Positions 36,957-45,459 of a stretch of DNA of 64,000 nt are shown here, in pieces. A model generated the notes under the pieces. The model worked only from the letters and a program-made list of their open reading frames with translations. It did not search any database and had not been told where the DNA came from. Both the position numbers and the translations under genes were made by a program. Source of the stretch: Kineosporia mesophila. GTDB lineage: Bacteria > Actinomycetota > Actinomycetes > Actinomycetales > Kineosporiaceae. The stretch lies in NCBI RefSeq assembly GCF_021129235.1, contig NZ_JAJOMA010000013.1, positions 159,557-223,556 of the forward strand. The letters run 5' to 3'. Position 1 is the first letter of the stretch. Each line of letters begins with the position of its first letter.

Positions 36957-37602
36957 GACACGAGCGGCACTGGTCCTGGGTGACGACGGCCTCAAGCGCT
37001 GTTCCTGGGGCACGTCCAGCGCGGACTACCGGGCCTATCACGACCAGGAATGGGGCCGGGCCGTGCACGGCGAGTCGCCGCTCTTCGAGCGCGTCACGCT
37101 GGAGGCGTTCCAGTCGGGGCTGGCCTGGATCACGATTCTGCGCAAACGGGAGAACTTCCGGGCGGCGTTCAGCGCGTTCGACCCGGAGAGGGTCGCGGCG
37201 TTCGGCGAGGACGACGTGACCCGGCTGATGGGAGATGCGGGCATCGTCCGCAATCGGGCCAAGATCGCCGCGGCGATCCGGAACGCCCGGGCGGTGCTCG
37301 AGGTGAGGGAGACGGTGGAGGGTGGGCTCGATGCCCTGATCTGGTCCTTCGCCCCGGACAGGCCGGCCCCGGCGCCCCGGGTCGCGGCTGATGTGGTGGC
37401 CACGACGCCGGAGTCGACGGCGCTGGCCAAGGCGCTGAAGAAGCACGGCTTCGCGTTCGTCGGGCCGACCACGGCCTACGCGGCGATGCAGGCGTGCGGG
37501 CTGGTGAACGACCACTTCTCCGGCTGCCACGCGCGGGCCCTCTCCGGGGGTGACGCGGTGGTGAAAAAGGGCGCACCTGTCGCTGTGGGCAGGCGCGGGT
37601 GA
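36949..37602 (+). CDS. tag: DNA-3-methyladenine glycosylase I
   Basis: This 217-aa HhH-family glycosylase excises 3-methyladenine from alkylated DNA. Motifs include 'KRCSWGTSSADYRAYHDQEWG' split over residues 16-36 (zinc Cys and His), the substrate-pocket 'FERVTLEAFQSGLAWITILRK' region, and the C-terminal zinc ligands in 'LVNDHFSGCH'. The start is GTG 36949, overlapping the SRPBCC gene by 8 nt. In mycobacteria tagA occupies the same position, before DUF3117. A short inverted repeat follows 3 bp after the stop. Confidence 0.93.
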   Translation: MGETRAALVLGDDGLKRCSWGTSSADYRAYHDQEWGRAVHGESPLFERVTLEAFQSGLAWITILRKRENFRAAFSAFDPERVAAFGEDDVTRLMGDAGIVRNRAKIAAAIRNARAVLEVRETVEGGLDALIWSFAPDRPAPAPRVAADVVATTPESTALAKALKKHGFAFVGPTTAYAAMQACGLVNDHFSGCHARALSGGDAVVKKGAPVAVGRRG

Positions 37603-37605
37603 GCC

Positions 37606-37629
37606 GTGTCATGACAAAATTCATGACAC
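37606..37629. promoter_or_regulatory. Operator-like inverted repeat GTGTCATGA-N6-TCATGACAC
   Basis: Two perfect 9-bp arms (37606-37614 and 37621-37629) are separated by CAAAAT. The size, AT-rich spacer and dyad symmetry resemble a dimeric regulator binding site rather than a terminator. It lies between tag and DUF3117, 233 bp before the latter. Confidence 0.5.
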
Positions 37630-37861
37630 CAGCCGATGCAAGAAACCTCTCGTGGGTCGCAAATCCTGCATTGCGGGTCGCAGTGGCAGCAAAATGAGAC
37701 GTACGGAGCCCGCCTGGGTCACCGCGTTTCGTAGTGGAACCGGTAAGCGGGATAATGCTCGAAGTCACGCTCCGTGCTTTGCACGGGTAGGCGGCGGGTG
37801 TTGTGCCCATAGCATTCAGCGATTCCCAAGATCGGGAGTCGCGCCGAGGAAGGGGAGCCAG

Positions 37862-38029
37862 ATGGCGGCCATGAAGCCGAGGACCGGCGACGGACCGCTG
37901 GAGGTCACGAAGGAAGGGCGCGGCATCGTGATGCGCGTTCCTCTTGAAGGTGGCGGCCGGCTGGTGGTTGAGATGTCCGCCACAGAGGCGAGTGAGCTGG
38001 GCGACGCACTCAAGGCAATAGGTAGCTAA
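37862..38029 (+). CDS. DUF3117 small conserved protein
   Basis: This 55-aa protein is near-invariant across actinobacteria: 'MAAMKPRTGDGPLEVTKEGR' followed by 'GIVMRVPLEGGGRLVVEMS' and 'EASELGDALKA'. Its function is unknown. A good site (GAGGAAGGGGAG) precedes ATG 37862, and longer upstream frames are not needed. A possible -10 hexamer GATAAT lies at 37751-37756, without a clear -35. It has its own 232-bp upstream region containing the operator-like dyad at the far end, so it is probably transcribed separately from tag. A hairpin follows. Confidence 0.93.
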   Translation: MAAMKPRTGDGPLEVTKEGRGIVMRVPLEGGGRLVVEMSATEASELGDALKAIGS

Positions 38030-38035
38030 CAAGGT

Positions 38036-38057
38036 CGGCCGGCAGACCTGCCGGCCG
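38036..38057 (+). terminator. GC hairpin after DUF3117
   Basis: The complementary 10-nt arms are 38036-38045 and 38048-38057. In RNA the stem would be about 7 bp with an 8-nt loop (CAGACCTG). No T run follows, and the pepA site GGAGGT lies 8 bp downstream, so it may attenuate rather than terminate. Confidence 0.5.
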
Positions 38058-38080
38058 GTGCGACGGAGGTCGGGCGGCAG

Positions 38081-39625
38081 ATGGTTGCGGTGGCACGGGT
38101 AGAGGTGACACCCCGCGTGGGACCTCAGACCAGCGTCACGAACAGGTCCGGATCACTCGTTTCCGCAGTCCGGGAGACGGACGATGTCGACCTGATCGCG
38201 GTGTCGGTCCGCAAGGCCGATGGTTCGGTCGTCGCGGACCGGCACGGCGATCAGGTCGCGGCCGCCTACGGCGTCGATCTGGCGTCGGTGCTCGTGGCAG
38301 AGCGGGTGAAAGCGGGTCCGGGCGAGATCGTGCGGGTGCCGGTGATGGCCCCGGACGGGCTGCCGCAGCGGTTCGTGCTGGTCGGGATCGGCACGGGTTC
38401 TGCTCGTGACCTTCGTCGTGCGGCGGCTGCGCTGGCTCGGAAAGCGCGCGGTCGCCGCCATGTCATGACCACCCTCGGTGACGGTTATTCGACCGAGGGT
38501 GCGCGCGCAGTGGTCGAGGGCTTCGTGCTCGGGGGCTACACGCCTCCCAGCGCGGGCCTGAAATCACGGGCGGAATCGTCTCCGGCCGCACAACTGACCC
38601 TGGTCGGCGGTCATCCGGCGATCGGGCTCGACCGGGGCCGGGCCCACGCCCGGGCCACGGTGCTGGCTCGCGACCTGGCCGAGACACCGGCCAACCTGAA
38701 GAACCCCGCGTGGCTGGCCGGGCAGGCTGCCGATCTCGGTGCCGCCGCCGGGCTCGACGTGCAGATCTGGGACGAGTCCAGGCTGGCCGACGAGGGGTTC
38801 GGTGGGCTGCTGGCCGTCGGCTCCGGCTCGGCCACGCCGCCGCGGTTCGTCCGCATCGACTACCGGCCGGAGGGCGGGCGCCGACGCAAGCCCGTCGTGC
38901 TGGTCGGCAAGGGCATCACCTTCGACACCGGCGGCATCTCGATCAAGCCGCGCCTGTCCATGGTGCCGATGAAGACCGACATGTCCGGGGCGGCCGCGGT
39001 GCTGGCCGCCCTGCTGGCCTGTCCCGAGGTCGGGGTCCGCCGCCCGGTGACCGGGCTGCTCCCCCTGGCCGAGAACGCCTTCGGCGCCGGCTCCTACCGG
39101 CCCGGCGACGTCGTCACCACCTACGGCGGGCGCACGGTGGAGATCCTCGACACCGACGCCGAGGGCCGCCTGGTGCTGGCCGACGGCCTGGCCTACGCCG
39201 TGCGCAACCTCGATCCCGACGTGCTCGTCGACATCGCCACACTGACCGGCGCGGCCGGGGTCGGCCTGGGCAAGCGGCACGCCGCGCTCTACAGCACCAC
39301 CGACCGGCTGGCCGGCGCCCTGACCGAGGCTGCCACCGGCAGCGGCGAGCAGGTCTGGCGCATGCCTCTGGTCGAGGACTACCGCCCGGTGCTCGAATCG
39401 TCCGTCGCCGACATCCGGCATGTCCCCGGCCGTGGGGCGCAGACCAGTGGTGGCGGCTCGATCACGGCGGCGCTGTTCCTGCGCGAGTTCACCGCCGGTG
39501 CCCGCTGGGCCCACCTCGACATTGCCGGCCCGTCCCGGTCCGACCGGGACGAGAACGAGGTCACGCGCGGGGCAACCGGTTTCGGTACCCGCCTGCTGCT
39601 GCGCTGGCTCGAGAGCCTGCGGTAG
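38081..39625 (+). CDS. pepA: Leucyl aminopeptidase (M17, PepA)
   Basis: This 514-aa protein has a divergent N-terminal domain and a C-terminal M17 catalytic domain. The di-metal and catalytic residues are in 'VGKGITFDTGGISIKP' (Lys, Asp) near 273, 'MKTDMSGAAAV' near 297 and 'ILDTDAEGRLVLAD' near 357. It removes N-terminal residues from peptides in the cytoplasm, fitting recycling of peptides that the Opp-type transporter imports. ATG 38081 is preceded by GGAGGT at 38065-38070. It is convergent with the next hypothetical gene. Confidence 0.95.
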   Translation: MVAVARVEVTPRVGPQTSVTNRSGSLVSAVRETDDVDLIAVSVRKADGSVVADRHGDQVAAAYGVDLASVLVAERVKAGPGEIVRVPVMAPDGLPQRFVLVGIGTGSARDLRRAAAALARKARGRRHVMTTLGDGYSTEGARAVVEGFVLGGYTPPSAGLKSRAESSPAAQLTLVGGHPAIGLDRGRAHARATVLARDLAETPANLKNPAWLAGQAADLGAAAGLDVQIWDESRLADEGFGGLLAVGSGSATPPRFVRIDYRPEGGRRRKPVVLVGKGITFDTGGISIKPRLSMVPMKTDMSGAAAVLAALLACPEVGVRRPVTGLLPLAENAFGAGSYRPGDVVTTYGGRTVEILDTDAEGRLVLADGLAYAVRNLDPDVLVDIATLTGAAGVGLGKRHAALYSTTDRLAGALTEAATGSGEQVWRMPLVEDYRPVLESSVADIRHVPGRGAQTSGGGSITAALFLREFTAGARWAHLDIAGPSRSDRDENEVTRGATGFGTRLLLRWLESLR

Positions 39626-39665
39626 GCGGGTTCTCCCGAGTGGCCGCAGCCGGGAGGCTCCGGGG

Positions 39666-40268
39666 TCAGTCGCCCTCGACCGCGGCGACCTGCCAGGTGC
39701 TGATGAAGTCCGGGTCGACGATGATCTCGCCGGTGTCGCGCAGGGTGTAGCGGCCGGTCGAGGCCTTGCGGTAGGCGCCGGTGTCGGCCGGGAGCACCGC
39801 GGGCTCGGGCTCGCCGGGATGCTCCACCGTGACGACGCCGTCGGCCACCTCGAGGACCCGACCGCAGAACTGCCGGGCGTTGGTGACGTTGCCCGACTCG
39901 TCGAGGAACGTGATGCCGACCAGTAGGCGGTGCCCGACCATGACGCTGAGCTGCTCGCCACCGCGCATGAGCCGGCGCGGCGCCGTGGCCCGGTTCGGGT
40001 CGATCGGGCCGGTGCGGTAGTGCCCGCTGCGCTCTTCCTCGGTCAGGCCGTCGTCGGGCCCGGTGAGGTCGACGACCGAGGGCTCCTGGTCGTACTGGGT
40101 CAGATCGATGCGCCGGGGAGCCTGGTGGCTCTGGTGGGCCGGAGGAACCGGCGGGGGCTCAGGCGCTGAGGGGGCCGGGGCCGAGGGAACCGGATCAGTC
40201 TGGGGAACGGTGCCCAGGTCGATGCCGCGAAAGCCGGGGGAGTCCAGGAGCGGGCTGATGACCTGCAT
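39666..40268 (-). CDS. Hypothetical protein, C-terminal small beta domain
   Basis: From ATG 40268 the protein has 200 aa. The first 45 residues are Pro/Ser-rich. The middle contains short acidic motifs 'RRIDLTQYDQEPSVVDLTG', and the last 110 residues form a probable beta-rich domain ('LSVMVGHRLLVGITFLDESG', 'VLEVADGVVTVEHPG', 'YTLRDTGEIIVDPDFI'). I do not recognise the family. The same frame is open upstream through three HAQGPG repeats into the O-methyltransferase gene, but it offers no ATG/GTG/TTG between that gene's stop and 40268. Translation by overlap from inside the methyltransferase gene cannot be excluded. Confidence 0.6.
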   Translation of the reverse strand: MQVISPLLDSPGFRGIDLGTVPQTDPVPSAPAPSAPEPPPVPPAHQSHQAPRRIDLTQYDQEPSVVDLTGPDDGLTEEERSGHYRTGPIDPNRATAPRRLMRGGEQLSVMVGHRLLVGITFLDESGNVTNARQFCGRVLEVADGVVTVEHPGEPEPAVLPADTGAYRKASTGRYTLRDTGEIIVDPDFISTWQVAAVEGD

Positions 40269-40326
40269 GGAACCGGTCTGCGGGGCCGGTTCGGGTTCGG
40301 AAGCCCCGTGCGGCTGCGGCTCGTCG

Positions 40327-40380
40327 CCCTGCGCGTGCCCGGGCCCCTGCGCGTGCCCGGGCCCCTGCGCGTGCCCGGGT
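40327..40380. repeat. 18-bp tandem repeat (three copies)
   Basis: The unit CCCTGCGCGTGCCCGGGC occurs three times at 40327, 40345 and 40363, the last copy ending with T instead of C. Read on the minus strand it gives HAQGPG. It lies between the O-methyltransferase stop and the assigned start of the hypothetical gene. Confidence 0.85.
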
Positions 40381-40414
40381 GGCCGCGCGCTGTGCCGGCC
40401 CCCGGCCGCGCCGC

Positions 40415-41098
40415 TCAGCGTTTCACCGCCAGCAACAGACCGCCCCCGGTCGGCAACAGGGCCGGCAGGAGCTGCTCGTGGTCGCGCACAGCCTTGCCCA
40501 GCTCGCGGATGGAAGTGGTCATCGGGTCGCGCTGGGCCGGGTCGGCGACCCGGTCGCGGTGGAGCGCGTTGTCCACGGCCAGCGCACCGCCGGGACGCAG
40601 CAGCCGGACGGCCTGTTCCAGGTACTCGTCGACATCCAGGGCCCCGGCCTCCAGCAGCACCAGGTCGTACGCGGAGTCGGTGAGCCGGGGCAGGACGTCG
40701 AGGGCGTGCCCGGGAATCATCCGGGTGCGGTTGGGGCGGATGCCCGCCTCGGCGAACGCCTCGCGGGCGGCCCGCTGGTTCTCCACCTCGACGTCGATCG
40801 TGGTGAGCACGCCGTCGACGGGCATGCCGCGTAGCAGGTACAGGGCGCTGACGCCGGTGCCGGTGCCGATCTCGACCACCGCGCGGGCCTTCAGCGCGGC
40901 CGCCACGACACCCAGCGCGGCCCCCGCCCCGGGAGCGATCGCGGAGCAGCCCAGCTCGTCCGCGCGGGCGCGGGCGCGGGCCAGCACGTCGTCCTCGGGG
41001 ACGAACGTCTCGGCGTAGGCCCAGCTCGCGGGCGTCGGGGCTTTGATCGCTGGCTCCAGTGGCGGTGTGCAGGTGCGCCGGTGGGGACGTTTCCGCAC
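40415..41098 (-). CDS. SAM-dependent O-methyltransferase (Rv1220c-like)
   Basis: This protein has about 227 aa from GTG 41098, or 241 aa from ATG 41140; the spacing of upstream G-rich sequence favours the GTG only weakly. The SAM-binding motif is 'AVVEIGTGTGVSALYLLRG' near residue 77, followed by acidic 'LTTIDVEVENQRAAREAF'. The expected metal-site Asp ('DLVLLEAGALDVDEYL') is replaced by Glu-Ala, unlike typical catechol-type family members. It stands directly upstream of and divergent from sigE, exactly as in mycobacteria. The substrate is unknown. Confidence 0.85.
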   Translation of the reverse strand: MRKRPHRRTCTPPLEPAIKAPTPASWAYAETFVPEDDVLARARARADELGCSAIAPGAGAALGVVAAALKARAVVEIGTGTGVSALYLLRGMPVDGVLTTIDVEVENQRAAREAFAEAGIRPNRTRMIPGHALDVLPRLTDSAYDLVLLEAGALDVDEYLEQAVRLLRPGGALAVDNALHRDRVADPAQRDPMTTSIRELGKAVRDHEQLLPALLPTGGGLLLAVKR

Positions 41099-41562
41099 CG
41101 GACCCCCACAGCGTAGTGCTCCATCCCTGCGGAGCCCCATCTACTGCGGACGGGTTACACGACGCGCCGCGGCCGCCGTCCCGGCACCACGGCCGGGGGA
41201 GCCGGCGGGGGTCGTGTACCACCGGCGCTGCAGGGGTACCTCAGGGTCGGGCCGGGGGTTGGCCTGATGGTGGACGCGGGTGGGCTCGTCGAGGATGGAT
41301 CTCGCGGACGGACGTGGTGGCACCGAGACCGGCACCGGGTCGTCGCAGACAGGGGACACGGTGAAGAGCACGAGATCCGGGCGAACGGGTGACCGTCAGG
41401 CCGGCGGCACCGAATTCCCAGCAAACTCCCGGGTACGGCTGGAAGCGTCTGTTCGTATCGATCGGGAACGTGTCACCCAAGTGATGCGTTGGGACCAGTT
41501 GAGCGAGAGGCGCTCACCGCAGGGGCATGAGGCTCCGACGGTGAGCGAGGATAGGAGGCAGG
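41099..41562 (+). other. Intergenic region between the O-methyltransferase and sigE
   Basis: These 464 bp contain the divergent control regions. No gene is credible; frames across 41280-41654 have no family character. The only strong signal is the ECF-type promoter at 41464-41490. The sigE ribosome binding site AGGAGG lies near 41552. Confidence 0.5.
41464..41490 (+). promoter_or_regulatory. ECF/SigE-type promoter upstream of sigE
   Basis: GGGAAC at 41464-41469 and CGTT at 41487-41490 are separated by 17 nt, close to the SigE-type consensus GGAAC(N)-N15/16-CGTT. It lies about 70 bp before the sigE GTG, implying autoregulation. Confidence 0.72.
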
Positions 41563-42357
41563 GTGTCGGCGTACGCGATACCTGCGGGGTCGTTCCCGCT
41601 GAGGCTGTTCGGTCGGGGTCGCACGCAGGACCGGGCGGTCACCGGCGTGGGTGAATCACGCTTCGCACCGTCCGAGGGGACCGGGCTGCCGCACGAGGCA
41701 CCGCAGCCGGCGCCGGCTGTCGCCCCGCTCGCGGTCGAGCGCGCCGCGGCCGCGCCGGTGGCTCCCGCGGAGGTTGCCTGGACGCCCCCGAGCTGGGATT
41801 CGATCGTCCGTGAGCACTCCACCCGGGTCTACCGGCTCGCCTACCGCCTGACGGGCAACCAGCACGACGCCGAAGACCTCACGCAGGAGGTGTTCGTCCG
41901 CGTCTTCCGCTCGCTCTCCTCGTACACCCCGGGCACCTTCGAGGGCTGGCTGCACCGCATCACCACGAACCTCTTCCTCGACCAGGCGCGCCGCAAGCAG
42001 CGCATCCGGTTCGACAACCTGACCGACGAGGTCACCGACCGGCTCCCCGGCCGCGAGGCCGGCCCGGAGCGGGCCTGGGAGCACAACAACCTTGACTACG
42101 ACGTGCAGCGTGCGCTCGACGCCCTGCCGCCGGACTTCCGCGCCGCGGTGGTGCTCTGCGACATCGAGGGGCTCTCCTACGAGGAGATCGCCGCCACGCT
42201 GGACGTGAAGCTCGGCACGGTGCGCTCGCGAATTCACCGCGGCCGGGCTCTGCTGCGTGAGGAACTCGCGCACCGCCGGCCGGCCGCCCCGGTCTTCAGC
42301 CGGAGCACCGAGAGCACCGAGAGCGTCGCGCAGCCCGCCGCGCAGGTGGCTCCATGA
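41563..42357 (+). CDS. sigE: ECF RNA polymerase sigma factor SigE
   Basis: This 264-aa ECF sigma factor starts at GTG 41563, preceded by AGGAGG. The first 80 residues are an Ala/Pro-rich extension. Region 2 follows, with '[20 protein letters not shown]' and '[16 protein letters not shown]' and the -10-binding '[19 protein letters not shown]'. Region 4 reads '[20 protein letters not shown]' and '[20 protein letters not shown]'. Context with rseA, htrA and tatB identifies it as the envelope-stress SigE. It directs RNA polymerase to GGAAC/CGTT promoters, one of which lies upstream of its own gene. The stop overlaps the rseA start (ATGA). Confidence 0.95.
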   Translation: MSAYAIPAGSFPLRLFGRGRTQDRAVTGVGESRFAPSEGTGLPHEAPQPAPAVAPLAVERAAAAPVAPAEVAWTPPSWDSIVREHSTRVYRLAYRLTGNQHDAEDLTQEVFVRVFRSLSSYTPGTFEGWLHRITTNLFLDQARRKQRIRFDNLTDEVTDRLPGREAGPERAWEHNNLDYDVQRALDALPPDFRAAVVLCDIEGLSYEEIAATLDVKLGTVRSRIHRGRALLREELAHRRPAAPVFSRSTESTESVAQPAAQVAP

Positions 42358-42941
42358 GTCATCTCGGTGGGCGTCTGAGTGAGCTGGTCGACGGTGAGGT
42401 CGAGGGCTTCGCCGCAGACCGTGCGCTCAGGCATCTTGCCGACTGTCAGGAATGCCGGGACGCGCTCGAGGTCGAACGGCTGATGAAGCAGCGTCTGGTC
42501 AGCCTGACGATGCCGGAGCCCGGCGATGACTTCCTGCGCAACCTGCTCGAGATGGGCGGCCCGTCGGGCCCTCTCCCGCCGCGGCGCGAACATGTGCCGG
42601 GCAGCCCGCGTCCGGCGTTCGTCTCGCCCGGCGTGAGCACCCGCCCGGCCGGTCGCCGGGATGTGCGGGTGTTCTCGACGCCCGCTCCGCCGAACCGTAA
42701 GGACGCGGCCTTCGGGCAGCGTCACAGCCGGTTGTCCAGGCCCCAGCGCCGGGTGGCCGCCACTCTGGTGGGCGCGGCCTGCCTGGTCGGTGTCGGGGTC
42801 GGGGGCGGCGTGGCCAGTCATGCGGTCAGCGCGGCCGACGTGGTGACCCCCGTGGACAGCTTCGTGGTGCGGTACATCGCCACCACCGATGTCAGCCCGT
42901 TCGGTTCGCAGAACCACTGGACCGGTCTCGGCGGGCGCTGA
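42354..42941 (+). CDS. rseA: Anti-sigma factor RseA (zinc-associated, membrane-bound)
   Basis: This 195-aa protein has the ZAS motif His-x3-Cys-x2-Cys in '[16 protein letters not shown]' near residues 26-41, which holds the sigma factor and often zinc. An unstructured linker, one membrane span near 137-158 ('[20 protein letters not shown]') and a short extracytoplasmic tail follow. It should bind and silence SigE until envelope stress triggers release by proteolysis or thiol oxidation. The start overlaps sigE by 4 nt. The membrane anchor differs from the mycobacterial RseA, as I recall it soluble, so control may involve site-specific intramembrane cleavage. Confidence 0.9.
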   Translation: MSHLGGRLSELVDGEVEGFAADRALRHLADCQECRDALEVERLMKQRLVSLTMPEPGDDFLRNLLEMGGPSGPLPPRREHVPGSPRPAFVSPGVSTRPAGRRDVRVFSTPAPPNRKDAAFGQRHSRLSRPQRRVAATLVGAACLVGVGVGGGVASHAVSAADVVTPVDSFVVRYIATTDVSPFGSQNHWTGLGGR

Positions 42942-43067
42942 TCCTCGCGGCCCGGTGCCCCTGCGACCGGTGTCCGATGCGCGGCCCGCAGGCAGGCGTG
43001 TCAGAGTTGGGTTCGGCCCGAGTGCGGCCGCCGGCACGCTCATGAGCCCCACCCGCGAGGAGCAGGG

Positions 43068-45389
43068 ATGACTGACGAAGACCGCCCGTCACAGGACGAG
43101 CAGGTCTACTGGGCGCCCAGGAAAGACGCGTCCCAGGAACAGGATGGCCCGTCGTCCTCGGAGCCGACCCAGGCCGCAGGGCCGGGTGCGAACCGTGACG
43201 ACCTGAGCCGCAACGACCTGAACCGTTACGGCTCGAACCGGGACGACACCGCCGAGCGCCCCTCCGTCAGCGGGCAGGACCACCCACGCGACGGTGGTTC
43301 GGACCACCCGCGGGCCGACGGCCAGGACCAGACGCCGGCCGGGCGTTCCCCGGAACAGTCGCAGCACTTCCGTCCGCTGGACCAGGCACGGTCCTCGGAC
43401 GGGTCCGGCCCGGAGGAGCCGCGGGATCAGACCCCGCCGACCCCGAGCTGGAGCGCCTACCCGCAGTCTCCGGGCGGCAGCGCGAGCAGTGGTCCGACCC
43501 CCGACCGGACCGGCGAGGATTCCCCGACCGCCCCGCAGCCGCAGTACGGCACCGGCCAGACGGCTCACCCGCAGGGCCTGCCCTCGCCGCAAGGCCCGCC
43601 GGCGGGCCAGGGCTCGTCCGCATCACCAGGACTATCTGCACCGCAGAGCCAGCTAGGCCTACAGAGCTCGCTCGGCCCCCAGGACCAGCTCGGTTCGCCG
43701 GGTCAGTCCGGCTCGCAGGGTGAGCCGGGTTCGCAGAGCTTGTCGGGCCCGCAGGGCCAGTTCGATTCGCGGGGCCAGTCTGATTCGTACGGTCAGTCGA
43801 GCTCGCAGGGCCCGCTCGGTTCGCCGGGTCAGCTCGGCTCGCAGGGCGAGGCCGGTTCGCCGGGTCAGCCGGGTTCGCCGAGCCAGCCGGGTTCGCCGAG
43901 CCAGCCGGGTTCGCCGAGCCCTCATACCCCGGTCTTCCGCGCGCCTCAGTCCCCGCCGAGCGCCTGGTCGTCACCGAGCGGTGCGCCGTTGTCCGGCGCG
44001 AGCTGGTCCGCCGACCTCGGCGACTCCCAGGGCCAGCCGACCGGCCCCAACCCCCAGACCGGCCCGAACTTCCAGGCCGCTCCTAACTCCTCGGGCGGCA
44101 CTGGTTCCCCGACCGGTCCGCAGTCGCAGTACGGCTATGGCCAGCCGAATCAGCCGAATCAGCCGAATCAGCCGAATCAGCCGGACCAGCCGTACGGTCA
44201 GTCGCTGGTGCCCGGGATGCAGCCGAGCTGGGGCAACCCGCCGCCCGTACCCCCGGGCCGGGCCAACGGCCGCTCGTCGGGCCGGGCCTCGCTCATCGCC
44301 GCGGCCCTCGGCGTCGGCCTGCTCGCCGGGGTGCTGGGCGGTTTCGGCGGCAGCGCGCTCTACGACGACGTGGCCGACTCCAGTGGCCGGGCGCCGACGC
44401 TGAATCTGCCGGAACCGGTGAAGGACAATCGCGACCAGACGGCCGGCGAGGTCACCGCGGTGGCCTCGGCCGTGACGCCGGCCGTGGTGTCGCTCGAGGT
44501 CACCTCGGCCAGTGCCGAGGGCACCGGCTCGGGCTTCGTGATCGACTCCGAGAACGGTTACATCCTGACGAACAACCACGTGGTCACGGCCGAGAGCGGT
44601 GACGCCACCGACTCGACGATCCGGGTCGTGTTCCAGGACGGCACCCAGGCCAAGGGCACGCTGGTAGGGGCCGACGCCTCCTACGACCTGGCCGTGGTCA
44701 AGGTGAAGGCGAAGGGTCTGCAGGAACTCACGTTCGGCGACTCCGACCAGACCCAGGTCGGCGACCCGGTGGTGGCGATCGGAGCCCCGCTCGGACTGCA
44801 GGGCACGGTCACCACGGGCATCGTGAGCGCGCTGAACCGCCCGGTCGCGGCGGGCGGGGGCGACAGCCCGGCGTTCATCAACGCGATCCAGACCGACGCG
44901 GCGATCAACCCGGGTAACTCCGGCGGTCCACTGGTGAACTCGGCCGGTCACGTGATCGCGGTGAACTCGGCGATCGCCCGGGTGCCCGACACCACGGGCA
45001 GCAGCACCTCGGGCAGCATCGGGCTGGGTTTCGCGATCCCGAGCAACCAGGCCCAGCGCACGGCCGAGCAGCTGATCCAGACCGGCAAGGCCGATCACCC
45101 GATCATCGGCGTCTCGCTCACCCAGAACTACACCGGGCAGGGCGTCCAGGTGGCCACCGGCGTGACCGGCGGCCAGCAGCCGGTCACGCCGGGCGGCCCG
45201 GCCGCCGACGCGGGTATCAAGGCGGGCGACGTCATCACCAAGTTCAACGGCCGGCCGGTGACGGCTCCGGACGAGCTGATCGTCGCGATCCGCGCCGAGA
45301 AGCCGGGGGACACCGTCAAGCTGACCATCCGTCGTAACGGGGGCAGCGAGAAAGAGGTCGAGGTGAAACTCAGTGCGTCCAGTGACTGA
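43068..45389 (+). CDS. htrA: HtrA/DegP-type serine protease with long disordered cytoplasmic N-terminus
   Basis: This is a 773-aa protein. Residues 1-400 are Gln/Pro/Ser/Gly-rich, with DNA-level tandem repeats: an 18-bp unit x3 at 43867-43920 (GSPSQP) and a 9-bp unit CAGCCGAAT x4 at 44142-44177 (QPN). A membrane span lies near 405-430. The extracytoplasmic protease domain has His in 'YILTNNHVV' near 503, Asp in 'SYDLAVVKV' near 540, Ser in 'GNSGGPLV' near 617, and a PDZ domain (about 680-765). It degrades misfolded envelope proteins under SigE control. It starts 126 bp after rseA with a GAGGAG site; the N-terminus is far longer than in most HtrA. Confidence 0.93.
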   Translation: MTDEDRPSQDEQVYWAPRKDASQEQDGPSSSEPTQAAGPGANRDDLSRNDLNRYGSNRDDTAERPSVSGQDHPRDGGSDHPRADGQDQTPAGRSPEQSQHFRPLDQARSSDGSGPEEPRDQTPPTPSWSAYPQSPGGSASSGPTPDRTGEDSPTAPQPQYGTGQTAHPQGLPSPQGPPAGQGSSASPGLSAPQSQLGLQSSLGPQDQLGSPGQSGSQGEPGSQSLSGPQGQFDSRGQSDSYGQSSSQGPLGSPGQLGSQGEAGSPGQPGSPSQPGSPSQPGSPSPHTPVFRAPQSPPSAWSSPSGAPLSGASWSADLGDSQGQPTGPNPQTGPNFQAAPNSSGGTGSPTGPQSQYGYGQPNQPNQPNQPNQPDQPYGQSLVPGMQPSWGNPPPVPPGRANGRSSGRASLIAAALGVGLLAGVLGGFGGSALYDDVADSSGRAPTLNLPEPVKDNRDQTAGEVTAVASAVTPAVVSLEVTSASAEGTGSGFVIDSENGYILTNNHVVTAESGDATDSTIRVVFQDGTQAKGTLVGADASYDLAVVKVKAKGLQELTFGDSDQTQVGDPVVAIGAPLGLQGTVTTGIVSALNRPVAAGGGDSPAFINAIQTDAAINPGNSGGPLVNSAGHVIAVNSAIARVPDTTGSSTSGSIGLGFAIPSNQAQRTAEQLIQTGKADHPIIGVSLTQNYTGQGVQVATGVTGGQQPVTPGGPAADAGIKAGDVITKFNGRPVTAPDELIVAIRAEKPGDTVKLTIRRNGGSEKEVEVKLSASSD

Positions 45390-45459
45390 GCGTCAGGCCA
45401 GTGATGATGCCGGGCCCCGGGCGGTTGGACTTCCGCTCGGCAGCGCTTAGTCTCGCATC

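Noticed and set aside
39634..39655. Hairpin between pepA and the convergent hypothetical gene as a terminator
   Set aside because: The stem is only about 6 bp (CTCCCG/CGGGAG) with a 10-nt loop and no T run; too weak to list.
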